From assembly GCA_947497245.1 (NCBI GenBank), contig CANMFO010000002.1:62001-126000 (forward strand): 64,000 nucleotides of DNA, written 5' to 3'. Below, one piece after another: positions 50,303-60,400 of this stretch. The position numbers and the translations under genes are program-made. The notes beneath the pieces are model-generated. The model did no database searches and was not told the origin of the DNA. It saw only the letters and a program-made list of their open reading frames with translations. Position 1 is the stretch's first letter. The number at the start of each line of letters is the position of its first letter. The DNA comes from an uncultured Flavobacteriaceae bacterium. Lineage in GTDB: Bacteria; Bacteroidota; Bacteroidia; Flavobacteriales; Flavobacteriaceae.

Positions 50303-51295
50303 TCATTGTATTGTGCCCTTATCCAGTCTTTCATGGATATCGGTGAGCCAAAAACATTGCTCTGCAGAAACGGTGATCCATGGCATGCCATTTTTCAGCC
50401 AATAACCTCCGGGCATCTGTAGTTCGAGAACGGTGGTCAAAACAGGGTGGGCCAGTTTTAGAAAGCGTTCGTCGGAAGTTACCCCATAGAGCGAAGCGCA
50501 TCCAGGAGATACCTTTGCTGCCCAAATGGTTCGTAGGGCTTCACTTCCCACTTGCTCGATAATGTCCGCATATTTTTCCGACAGGGCCAGGGCACCGTCT
50601 CCGAAGGTTTCGGTATACCGGGCAAAAAAGTAACAGGCGGCGCCTAGGAAATAATAGCATTCATCTTCGTTTCCTATACGTATGCAATAGGTTTTGGGGT
50701 CGGCTTCGACCGGGACCGATTGGGCCAGGGTTCCATCTGTTTTCAGTCGGATCCAGATTTTTTTATTTCCATCTTGGAGCGCCAAGATGGTCTTAAAGTA
50801 GCCCAAGATCAAGTCAGCGAGATCTTTGTCCTTCATATCACAGGCCACCATCCCCAAAAATGCCGTGGAGCACAGGTCTTCGGTAAGGTGTTCGCTCCCA
50901 GCGGGAAACGTTGCCAGCCCCCCCGTTTTTCGGTTAAAATACCGTAGGACAAAGCCAAGCTGTTTTTGGACCAGTTCCCTGTCGTTCAATCGTATTGCCG
51001 CTAGGACCATCCACAGGGTGGCATAGGTATGGAATTCTTTGTGAAAGCCCGAACGGTTCGATACGTAGTCCCCATTGTCTTGCAAACAACGATCATTTAT
51101 CCAATTCAAAAGTCTTTCGGCCTCAGCGTGCTGACCACGGGCCATCAGGGTAAGGGGCCATTTGTAGTACGAAACGGGGTCGGGATGTTCGCTCCCATAC
51201 AAGTTCCCATTTTTGATATGCCCCAACATCCATGCTTCACATCGTCTTGCAGCTTTGGCGGTTTGGGCTTTTAGGGTTTCGATATTTAGGGTCAT
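50303..51295 (-). CDS. Alpha/alpha-toroid (terpenoid-cyclase/glucosidase-like fold) protein of unknown function
   Basis: 330 residues from the ATG at 51295; an earlier in-frame ATG at 51427 adds 44 residues with no homology pattern. The helical pairs repeat at about 50-residue spacing: WPLTLMARGQHAEAERLLNWIND, YATLWMVLAAIRLNDRELVQKQLGFVLRYF, FLGMVACDMKDKDLADLILGYFKTI and YYFLGAACYFFARYTETFGDGALAL. This is the toroid of terpenoid cyclases and six-hairpin glycosidases. No catalytic motif was recognised, so function is open. Lone gene. Confidence 0.6.
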   Translation of the reverse strand: MTLNIETLKAQTAKAARRCEAWMLGHIKNGNLYGSEHPDPVSYYKWPLTLMARGQHAEAERLLNWINDRCLQDNGDYVSNRSGFHKEFHTYATLWMVLAAIRLNDRELVQKQLGFVLRYFNRKTGGLATFPAGSEHLTEDLCSTAFLGMVACDMKDKDLADLILGYFKTILALQDGNKKIWIRLKTDGTLAQSVPVEADPKTYCIRIGNEDECYYFLGAACYFFARYTETFGDGALALSEKYADIIEQVGSEALRTIWAAKVSPGCASLYGVTSDERFLKLAHPVLTTVLELQMPGGYWLKNGMPWITVSAEQCFWLTDIHERLDKGTIQ

Positions 51296-51700
51296 TTTTA
51301 ACCGTATTTGGCATATTAATTTTTGGGCGGACCACTGCGAACGAACCTTTTGCCCGATGGCCCATGGTGAAACTGGTTTAAAGGTAGAATATTTGTTGTT
51401 ATCGGGGAATCTATGTTCACATACCAAGACGAAGGGGCGAACGACGCTAAGGGTACGTTGGGTATTCGATAAAATGTCGTTGCGGAGGTAAAACCGCCAT
51501 TAGGGGTACGGACAAAATAGAAATATGGCAACTTGTTGCTGTATACGATTGGTGGCCGCTATTGCAACTACTTAAGAAAGGTATATCTAGTATATGGTTA
51601 ATTGGATTTTAGAAAATGGCCGGAAAAAAATCCCGGTATTCGTCAAGAACACCAGGATTCAGACTTGCCAAAACGTTAAGTTCTTGTTTTGGCGGTTGAT

Positions 51701-52054
51701 TTAAGCGTGGAAATAGCGCTCGTTAATGATCTTCCCATCTTTCCATTGCGTTCGATTTACTTGTTCAAAATGATGTTTCGTGCCATCATTTGTTGTAAAA
51801 TCCATAACAGCTTCATAGTAGGAAGTATTGCCGTTAACGGCTACGTTTTTCATTTCATATCCTCCAAAGTCGGTTACAGTTGCCAATAGATCCCTTTCGG
51901 CCTGCAAACAGACTTCTTTCCCTATTTTTGGTTCATTGTTGGCTTCCTGTAAAACAACATCATCCGCCAAATACTTTTCCATGGCTTCAATAAATTGTCC
52001 TTTACCCAGTAATTCCTTTAAGTCTAAAAGTGCATTCTCAATTTGATTTTCCAT
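51701..52054 (-). CDS. SnoaL-like (NTF2-fold) protein
   Basis: 117 residues with the NTF2-like pattern: an N-terminal helix (LLDLKELLGKGQFIEAMEKYLADDVVLQEAN, about 9-39), SYYEAVMDFTTNDGTKHHFEQVNRTQWKDGKIINERYF (about 78-115). Such proteins act as small cyclases, isomerases or binding proteins; no specific role is readable. Its start is in an AT-rich region. Single gene. Confidence 0.78.
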   Translation of the reverse strand: MENQIENALLDLKELLGKGQFIEAMEKYLADDVVLQEANNEPKIGKEVCLQAERDLLATVTDFGGYEMKNVAVNGNTSYYEAVMDFTTNDGTKHHFEQVNRTQWKDGKIINERYFHA

Positions 52055-52446
52055 ACTATAGTTTGCTTTTTATTTTATTCACGCTGAGTCGTTTTGGACG
52101 AAATATCCTTACGAAAATAAGTTTGGGTGCCTTTTAATGGATTAAATAAGGGAAACATTTGAATATTGGGGTGGTAAGCTGTTTTAAGCCCCTGTTTTGT
52201 TCGACGTGTTAGAGTAAAATCGAAATTGGATTGCACTCCGACGCAACCATAATATGGGAGGAGGTCATTTTTAGGAAAGACTACAGAACCGTTGAAAACA
52301 TTATAAAACCCAATTCAATACTTCTTCCATAATTTTAAGAGGGATCCCTCATTAATTTTTATGTTTTAATTCAGATTTAATTATAGGTTGCTTAACAGCA
52401 ATTGAAATGGAATAGATTTAGCTTGGCGAGATAAAACCGCCTCTGG
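52055..52446. other. AT-rich intergenic region
   Basis: 392 bp, clearly more AT-rich than the flanks, with no frame, RNA or repeat that I can support. It precedes the barrel/M23 pair and presumably holds its promoter. Confidence 0.5.
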
Positions 52447-53166
52447 ATGAAAATAAAACTACCCTCTCCAATCTTAATTTCAATACTTTTTCTCAACACT
52501 GTAGTCGGACAAACACAAAACGATGCCAAAAAGAATACACTTGAGTTCTCAACAGGCTATAATTATGGCGCACTAAAGAATCTTGAATTTGCGCCAGTCT
52601 CCCGTTACGATTACAATGGTTTGGTTTACAAACTAAATTACGAACGTGTAACTAAAAGGAACAGGCTATTTGAGGTACAATTGGATTATTTACAATCTGA
52701 GCTAAAAACAGATGTGATTCCGGTCTTAAACTCAGATTACGCTAAAATAGGCTTAAGCTTTTCGTCTTTAAGACCAGTTTATACCAAGAACAAGTTTTCG
52801 GTTCATTTGGGTGTACGATCATATACCGATCTGTCATTGTATTCTGAAAGTAACAATTATCGATCTGTAGCGGAGCAAACATTTGGGGCAGCTGGTCGAT
52901 TCTCTTATCGAATTAATGAAAAGCAGGCCTTATGCTCCCAGCTGACCATTCCTGTGGTATTGGTTAGGATTACGAACTCTAGTGATGGCATATACTCGTT
53001 AAATCGTTATCAAAGCGTTTTATGGAACATTGGATACAAATATTCACTTTCCGATGATTTCGATATGGGATTTAGCTATGGTTTTAACTATGACCGATTA
53101 CAAATTCCAAATGCTTTTCGAGAGGTTCAATATCAATTCAACTTAGGCCTTAACTACAAATTCTAA
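52447..53166 (+). CDS. Outer-membrane beta-barrel protein of unknown family
   Basis: 239 residues. The signal peptide ends at VVGQ (about 22). The mature sequence is a run of amphipathic strands with alternating residues: LEFSTGYNYGALK, LVYKLNYERVT, LFEVQLDYLQSE, FSVHLGVRSYTDL, WNIGYKYSLSDDFDMGFSYGFNY. It ends in F (LGLNYKF), as barrels that need C-terminal recognition by the assembly machinery do. Codon use is AT-richer than most of the window. It is 7 bp before the M23 lipoprotein gene, suggesting a two-gene operon, possibly recently acquired. Confidence 0.72.
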   Translation: MKIKLPSPILISILFLNTVVGQTQNDAKKNTLEFSTGYNYGALKNLEFAPVSRYDYNGLVYKLNYERVTKRNRLFEVQLDYLQSELKTDVIPVLNSDYAKIGLSFSSLRPVYTKNKFSVHLGVRSYTDLSLYSESNNYRSVAEQTFGAAGRFSYRINEKQALCSQLTIPVVLVRITNSSDGIYSLNRYQSVLWNIGYKYSLSDDFDMGFSYGFNYDRLQIPNAFREVQYQFNLGLNYKF

Positions 53167-53173
53167 CTACCTT

Positions 53174-53884
53174 ATGAAATACACCAAAACACTTTCTTAC
53201 CTATTGGTAATACTATTGGTTTCTTGCACCAAGGTTTTAATTGGGGATGAAGGAAAATTTGACGAAGAGCTCTACTTAAACTATCGAACAAAAACAGATT
53301 TGGAATTGCCATTTGAAGAAGAATGGTATATATCTGTCGGAGGGAGAACGCACTTGGAAGGAGGGCATCATTTTATTACTCGAGGCAGTGGTCAAAGATA
53401 CGCCTATGATATTGGAATAGTGATGGATGGAAGTGGTTATTCCGGAGATGGCAGTAGAAATGAAGACCACTATTGTTTTGGCAAACGCCTAAATGCCCCT
53501 GGTGATGGAAAAATAATAGCATTGGAAAATAATATTGATGACAATCATACGCCCGGTACCGTTAATGGAAATATTAATGATGGTAACCTTGCGGGCAACT
53601 ATATCATGATAGACCATTTAAATGGTGAATTTTCTCTAATGGCCCATTTTAAAAAGGGTACGATAATAGTTTCCGTCGGTGATACCGTTGTTAAAGGTCA
53701 AGAAGTGGGAAAGGCCGGGAACAGTGGAAATTCCACTGGTCCGCACTTGCATTATCATTTACAAAACACACCAGAATATCTTGATGGAATTGGGCTTCCC
53801 GCTCAATTTACTGGGTATTTTGCAGACGATGAATTGTTGGAAAGAGGAGAGCCCCTACGAGGTGAAAGGGTAAGAAAAAATTAA
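53174..53884 (+). CDS. M23-family metallopeptidase lipoprotein
   Basis: 236 residues. Lipobox LLVSC at about residue 17. The M23 zinc site is seen in HLEGGHHFITRGSGQRYAYDIGI (about 56-78, H...D) and the classical GNSTGPHLHYHLQNTP (about 190-205, H-x-H). The core APGDGKIIALENN (about 112-124) is typical. It would cut peptidoglycan cross-links, or be an inactive regulator; both His and Asp are present, so activity is likely. AT-rich like its upstream barrel partner. The domain order is standard. Confidence 0.85.
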   Translation: MKYTKTLSYLLVILLVSCTKVLIGDEGKFDEELYLNYRTKTDLELPFEEEWYISVGGRTHLEGGHHFITRGSGQRYAYDIGIVMDGSGYSGDGSRNEDHYCFGKRLNAPGDGKIIALENNIDDNHTPGTVNGNINDGNLAGNYIMIDHLNGEFSLMAHFKKGTIIVSVGDTVVKGQEVGKAGNSGNSTGPHLHYHLQNTPEYLDGIGLPAQFTGYFADDELLERGEPLRGERVRKN

Positions 53885-54082
53885 AAACGTGTTGAAACAA
53901 TTTGTATAGTCCATTGTTTCTCCCACCACTCCCAAGACAAAAGACCGCCCCCTAGTCCCTCAAGAGCGGCCCTGACCAGAATCGGACATTCAACCTCCTT
54001 TTATGTCCCGCAGTGGTCCGGGCACGATAATGATACCATCGATGCCCCTTTGATCTTCCAAAAACCACATCACACGCGATCA

Positions 54083-54211
54083 CTACCGGCCCATAAATGC
54101 ATCCATATCCCAATTTTGATGATCACGGGCGTATCCAAATGCCGTAGTTGTGACCGGTTTATCGGTTTTAGCACCGATGGCGATTCCCACCGCCAAACGC
54201 ACACGGTTCAT
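54083..54211 (-). pseudogene. Possible gene remnant (minus strand)
   Basis: A 42-codon frame starts MNRVRLAVGIAIGAKTDKPV and ends at TAG (54083-54085). The same phase continues after TAG-TGA with VMWFLEDQRGIDGIIIVPGP to a further stop at about 53985, as if one gene had decayed by nonsense mutation. Its ATG overlaps the edge of heptad array D. No family is recognised, and another frame over the same DNA is equally open. The rest of 53885-54477 shows no gene. Confidence 0.25.
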
Positions 54212-54244
54212 TGTTTATTGTAAACTGAACACTGCCCGCTGAGC
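54210..54244 (-). repeat. Heptad array D (inverted), 5 units
   Basis: On the plus strand: ATTGTTT, ATTGTAA, ACTGAAC, ACTGCCC, GCTGAGC, i.e. NNNCAAT/NNNCAGT units on the minus strand. The pattern is the same as arrays A-C and E. It lies in the 593-bp stretch between the M23 gene and the giant gene, beside the possible gene remnant. Confidence 0.7.
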
Positions 54245-54477
54245 ACAGATTTTCCCGCTTATTCCCGTATACGCCCGCTTATTACTTAGGTTTTTTTCCT
54301 GATTGTAATAATCATGACCTTATCCCCCAAAACGGTCATCTGATTCAATATTCAATCGATAATAGTGCGACAAAAACACCCTGGGACATCCCCGCTCAAA
54401 AGACATGTGGCGGTATGCTACGGGCCGCTTGTCCCGACCGTGTTCACAGATAAGACCAAGACCAAAATAACAACATT

Positions 54478-57400
54478 ATGAAAAAAATATTACGTTATTC
54501 GCTTTGTTACATTATTGCCTTTATCACGACCGAAGGATTTGCCCAGACTACGCCAGATACCGCCCTTTCCGGCCTCTCTGCCGTAGCCTCGGTGACCGAC
54601 GGAGGCACTGACGCTGCCGGTGGCACGTATGCTGAACTGAATGGCGCACGGGCCATTACCACGGTCACCATCGACAACAAGACCTATGCCCTTGTGGCGG
54701 CATGGGATGATGACGGCGTCCAGATCATAGACATCAGCACCCCGAGCAGTCCCACGGCCGTGGCCGCGGTGACCGACGATGCTACAGATGGCGAAGGAGG
54801 CACCTTTACGACACTGGATGGTGCACGGGCCATTACCACAGTGACCATCAGCGGAAAAACCTACGCTCTTGTTACTGCACAATTTGATAAGGGCGTCCAG
54901 ATCATCGACATCAGCGACCCTGCCAGCCCCAAGGCGGTGGCCGCGGTGACCGACGGGGACACGTATCCTGAGCTGAACGGACCATTTGGCATCACTACCG
55001 CCACCATCGGCAACAAGACCTACGCCCTGGTTGCGGCACTACGTGATGACGGCGTCCAGATCATCGACATCAGCACCCCTGGCAGCCCCTCGGCCGTGGC
55101 CTCGGTGACCGACGGGAGCACGTATCCTGAGCTGGATGGCGCACAGGGCATTACCACGGTCAGAATCGGCAACTCCACCTACGCCCTTGTGGCGGCATAT
55201 TTTGATAACGGTGTACAGATCATCGACATCAGCACCCCTGGCAGCCCCACAGCGGTGGCCGCGGTGACCGACGGGGACACGTATCCTGAACTTAGTCGGC
55301 CATCTGCCATGACCACGGTCACCATCAGCGGAAAAACCTACGCCCTGGTTGCGGCAGAAATTGATGACGGCGTCCAGATCATCGACATCAGCAACCCTGC
55401 CAGCCCCACGGCAGTGGCCTCGGTGACCGACGGGAGCACGTATCCTGAGCTGAATGGCGCACAGGGCATTACCACGGTCACTATCGGCGCCAGGACCTAT
55501 GCCCTGGTTGCGGCAGAAATTGATGACGGCGTGCAGGCCATTGACATCAGCGATCCCACCAGCCCCACGGCCGTGGCCGCATTGACTGATAATGGATCTC
55601 GTCAACTGGATGGCGCATACAGCATTACAACGGCCACCATCGGCGGTGCCACCTACGCCCTGGTTGCGGCCGCTAACGATGATGGCGTACAGATCATTTC
55701 CCTGGATACCAACACGGCGCCCGTTCTTGAAACGATCGGTGCCCAAAACGCCAGTGTGGGTAAGGAGCTCTCGTTCGATGCAAACGCCACCGATGCGGAT
55801 GGCCAGACCCTGACTTACTCCTTTGGGACCGAAGGCCTCACCGATCCGCTGCCGCCCGACAACAACGCTGTGATCGATGCCGGCACCGGCGTCTTTACCT
55901 GGACACCCACGCAGGTGGGCACCTTCAATGTCCGCATCGTGGTGTCAGATCCCGATGATGTCCCCGGCACCCTGACCGATTCCCAGGTGGTGTCCATTAC
56001 CGTCACTGATGACGATCCTCCCACGGTCAGCAGTATTTCATTGCCCGACCCTGCCCCTGCGGCAAATGCGACCAGTGTCGGTTTTGTGGTGACCTTTAAT
56101 GAAGCGGCCAATAATGTCACCGCCGATGATTTTGAAGTGACCACTACGGGCTCGGCGACCGGAAGCATCACCGAGATCGGTGGCAGTGGCACAAATTACA
56201 CGGTCACCGTAAGTTCATCCGGTACAGGTACCCTACGCCTTGACCTGAAAGCATCGACCGATATCACCGATGCCTCGGGCAACGGGAACAATACCAATGG
56301 CTATGTACCGGCTTTTACCAGTGGGGCCGACCATACCGTTGATACGGAGGCCCCCACGGTCAGCAGTATTCTGCGCTATGATCCGAACAATCCGGGGACA
56401 CCTCCAGAACAAAGAACCAACAGTGGGAATGTCACCTTCCAGGTCACCTTTTCAGAGGCGGTTCAAAATGTGGGCGTAGAAGATTTTACCGTTTCTGCCG
56501 GTCCCGGTACACAAGCAGGAACTATTAGCGTGCAGGAGATTGCCGATGACAACAATGCGGTTTACCTGGTAACCATTCCAGGGATCAGCGGGAACGGTAC
56601 CCTGGACCTGGACTTTGCCGAGAGCCCCATAATCAACGACCTTGCGGGCAATGCCCTGACAAACCCGAATCCAGGAACTAAACAGACCTATACCATTGAT
56701 AACACGGACCCAGCGGTCAGCAGTATTCTGCGCTATGATCCGAACAATCCGGGAACACCTCCAGAACAAACAACCAACAGTGGGAATGTCACCTTCCGGG
56801 TCACCTTTTCAGAGGCGGTTCAAAATGTGGACGGGGAAGATTTTGCCATTTCCGTTTCCGGTACAGTTACACAAGCATCAACAGGAACTATTAACACCCA
56901 GGCGACTTCCGATGGCAACGGGGCGGTCTATGATGTCACGGTCACAGAAATCGAGGGGGACGGTACCCTGGGCCTGGACTTTGCCAACGGCCAGAACATA
57001 CAGGACCTTGTGGGCAATGCCCTGACAAACCCGGATCCGGAAACTGAACAGACCTATACCTTCGATAATGCGGACCCTACGGTCAGCAGTATTCTGCGCT
57101 ATGATCCGGCCAATCCGGGCACAGCTCCCAATGAAAGAACCAACAGTGAGAATGTCGCCTTCCGGGTCACCTTTTCAGAGGCGGTTCAAAATGTGGACGG
57201 GGGAGATTTTGCCATTTCCGTTTCCGGTACAGTTACACAAGCATCAACAGGAACTATTAACACCCAGGCGACTTCCGATGGCAACGGGGCGGTCTATGAT
57301 GTCACGGTCACAGAAATCGAGGGGGACGGTACCCTGGGCCTGGACTTTGCCAACGGCCAGAACATACAGGACCTTGTGGGCAATGCCCTGACAAACCTGG

Positions 57401-60400
57401 ATCCGGGAACTGGGCAGACCTATACCATTGATAACATCCCGCCAACCATCACGATTAATGATGTGGCCGGTGACAACATGATCAACGCCTCGGAGAACAA
57501 CATGGTCCTGATCATCCGTGGAACCACCACAGGGGTTGAAAACGGGCAGCCGGTTGATGTTTCCCTTAACGGAGTTGTCTACGGCAACGGAGAGGTCCGT
57601 TTCAGTGAAGGCGAAGACGAAGGCAGTTGGAGCATCACCGTTCCCGTAGTCGATGTACAGCGTCTTACGAACGGTACCTATACCATAAGGGCAGGCGTAA
57701 GCGATAAGGCCCATAATGCAGCAGAACGGGCCTCCAGGGTCATCACCGTGGACGCCATCGCACCCACGGTCAGCAGTATTGAGCGGCATACTCCTCCTGA
57801 CCAAACAACCAATAGTGAGAATGTCACCTTCCAGGTCACCTTTTCAGAGGCGGTTCAAAATGTGGGCGGAGAAGATTTTACCACTTCCGGTACAGCCTCA
57901 CGAACAGGAGCTATTAGCGTCCAGAAGACTACCGATGCGGTTTACCTGGTAACAGTTTCGGAGATAGGGAACGGTACCCTGGACCTGGACTTTGCAACCA
58001 ATACGGATACGGATAGCTATACGATCAACGACCTTGCGGGCAATGCCCTGACAGACCCGGAGCCGGGAACTGAACAGACCTACACCATAGATAATACGGC
58101 CGCCGACACCAGCCCTCCCACGGTCAACAGTATTTTATTGCCGGACGACCCTGCCCCTGCGGCAAATGCGACCAGTGTTAGTTTTGTGGTGACCTTTAAT
58201 GAAGGGGCCAATAATGTCACCGACGATGATTTTGAAGTGACCACTACGGGCACGGCGACCGGAACCATCACCGGGATCAGTGGCAGTGATGCAAATTACA
58301 CGGTCACCGTAAGTTCCATAACGGGAACAGGTACCCTACGACTTGATCTGAAAGCATCGACCGATATCACCGATGCTGCGGGCAACGGGAACGATACCAA
58401 TGGCTATGTGGCAGCGTTTGCCGATGGGGCCGTCCATAACGTTGATACGGAGGTACCCACGGTCAGCCGTATCGAGCGCTATGACCCGGACAATCCGGGC
58501 ACAGCTCCCAATGAAACGACCAATAGCGAAACGGTCGCCTTCCAGGTTACCTTTTCAGAGGCGGTCCAAAATGTGGGCGGGGAAGATTTTACCACTTCCG
58601 GTACAGCTTCACAAACGGAAATTATTAGCGTCCCAGCTACCGATGGAGATGGGAAGGTCTATAATGTCACTGTTTCCGGGATCAGCGGGAACGGTGACCT
58701 GGACCTGGACTTTGCCGATGGTCAGAACATACAGGACCTTGCGGGCAATGCCTTTGGTGGCACCATAGCCTCCGGGATGGAACAGACCTATACCATTGAT
58801 AACACCGCACCAACGATAGGTATCGGAGAACCAAGTGTCACAGATACAAACAGCGGGCCAGTCACCTATACCGTGACCTATGAAGATGCCAGCTCAGTGA
58901 CCCTTGGCCCGGACGACATTACATTGCATACGGAAGCAGGAAGCACAGCAACGGGAACGGTATCTGTGAGCGGTTCCGGGCAGGGCGAAAGGACCGTGAC
59001 CATCGAGGATATTACCGGAGAGGGTGCACTTTCGATCCGTATAGCCGCCGGTACCGCCGGTGATGCAGTGGGAAATGAAGCCCCAGGGGCAGGTCCGGCC
59101 ACGGCATTCAATGTGGATAACACCCCGCCAACGATAGGTATCGGAGAACCAAGTGTCGCAGATACAAACAGCGGGCCGGTCACCTATACAGTGACCTATG
59201 AAGGTGCCAGCTCAGTGACCCTTGGCCCGGACAACATTACATTGCATACGGAAGCAGGAAGCACAGCGGACGGAAGGGTATCTGTGAGCGGTTCCGGGCA
59301 GGGCGAAAGGACTGTGACCATCGAGGATATTACCGGAGAAGGTGCGCTTTGGATCACCATAGCCGCCGGTACTGCCGGTGATGCAGTGGGAAATGAAGCC
59401 CCGGAGGCAGGTCCGGCCACGGCATTCAATGTGGATAACACCCCGCCAACGGTCAGCAGTATTCTGCGCTATGACCCGGCCAATCCGGGCACAGCTCCCA
59501 ATGAAACGACCAATAGCGAGACGGTCACCTTCAGGGTCATCTTTAGCGGAGCGGTCCAAAATGTGGACAAGGATGATTTTGCCATTTTGGCCGAGACCGG
59601 TGTTACACAAACAGAAACAGGAACTATTAGCGTCCAGGAGCCTACCGATGGAGATGGGACGGTCTATGATGTCACCGTTTCCGGGATCGAAGGGAACGGT
59701 AGCCTGGGCCTGGGCTTTGCCGACGGTCAGAATATAACGGATCTTGTGGACAATGCCCTGACAAACCCGGCGGCTCTTCCGGATGACGCACAAAACTATA
59801 ACATAGACAATACGGCCCCGGAGATCACGGACCTGGCACCGGCCCCTAATGCCATAGTGGCGGCCGGTTTTGAAGTAGGTTATACCCTTAGTGAAGCCGG
59901 ATCTGAAGGTACCATCACCTTTAGCAGAACGGGCGGCGCTGAAGATCCGGGAACACATACCTATACAATAAGCGGAGCCCATCTTACCGTCGCCACCCAC
60001 ACCATAGCACGGGAAAGCCTGGAGGCCGGTACGGAATTTGATGCCCTGGTGGACGGGGCCATTTACAGTATCGATATTTCGGTGACCGATGCGGCGGGCA
60101 ATACGGGAACGGCGGGGCTAACCAATATTACCTTTGATACTACCGCCCCAACGGTCAGCAGTATTCTGCGCTATGATCCGGCCAATTCGGGCACAGCTCC
60201 CAATGAAAGAACCAACAGTGAGAATGTCGCCTTCCGGGTCACCTTTTCAGAGGCGGTCCAAAATGTGGGCGGGGAAGATTTTGCCATTTCCGTTTCCGGT
60301 ACAGTTACACAAACAGGAGATATTCGCGTCCAGGCAACTACCGAGGGCAATAATGCGGTTTACTTGGTAACCGTTCCAGGGCTCGACGGCGATGGAAAAC

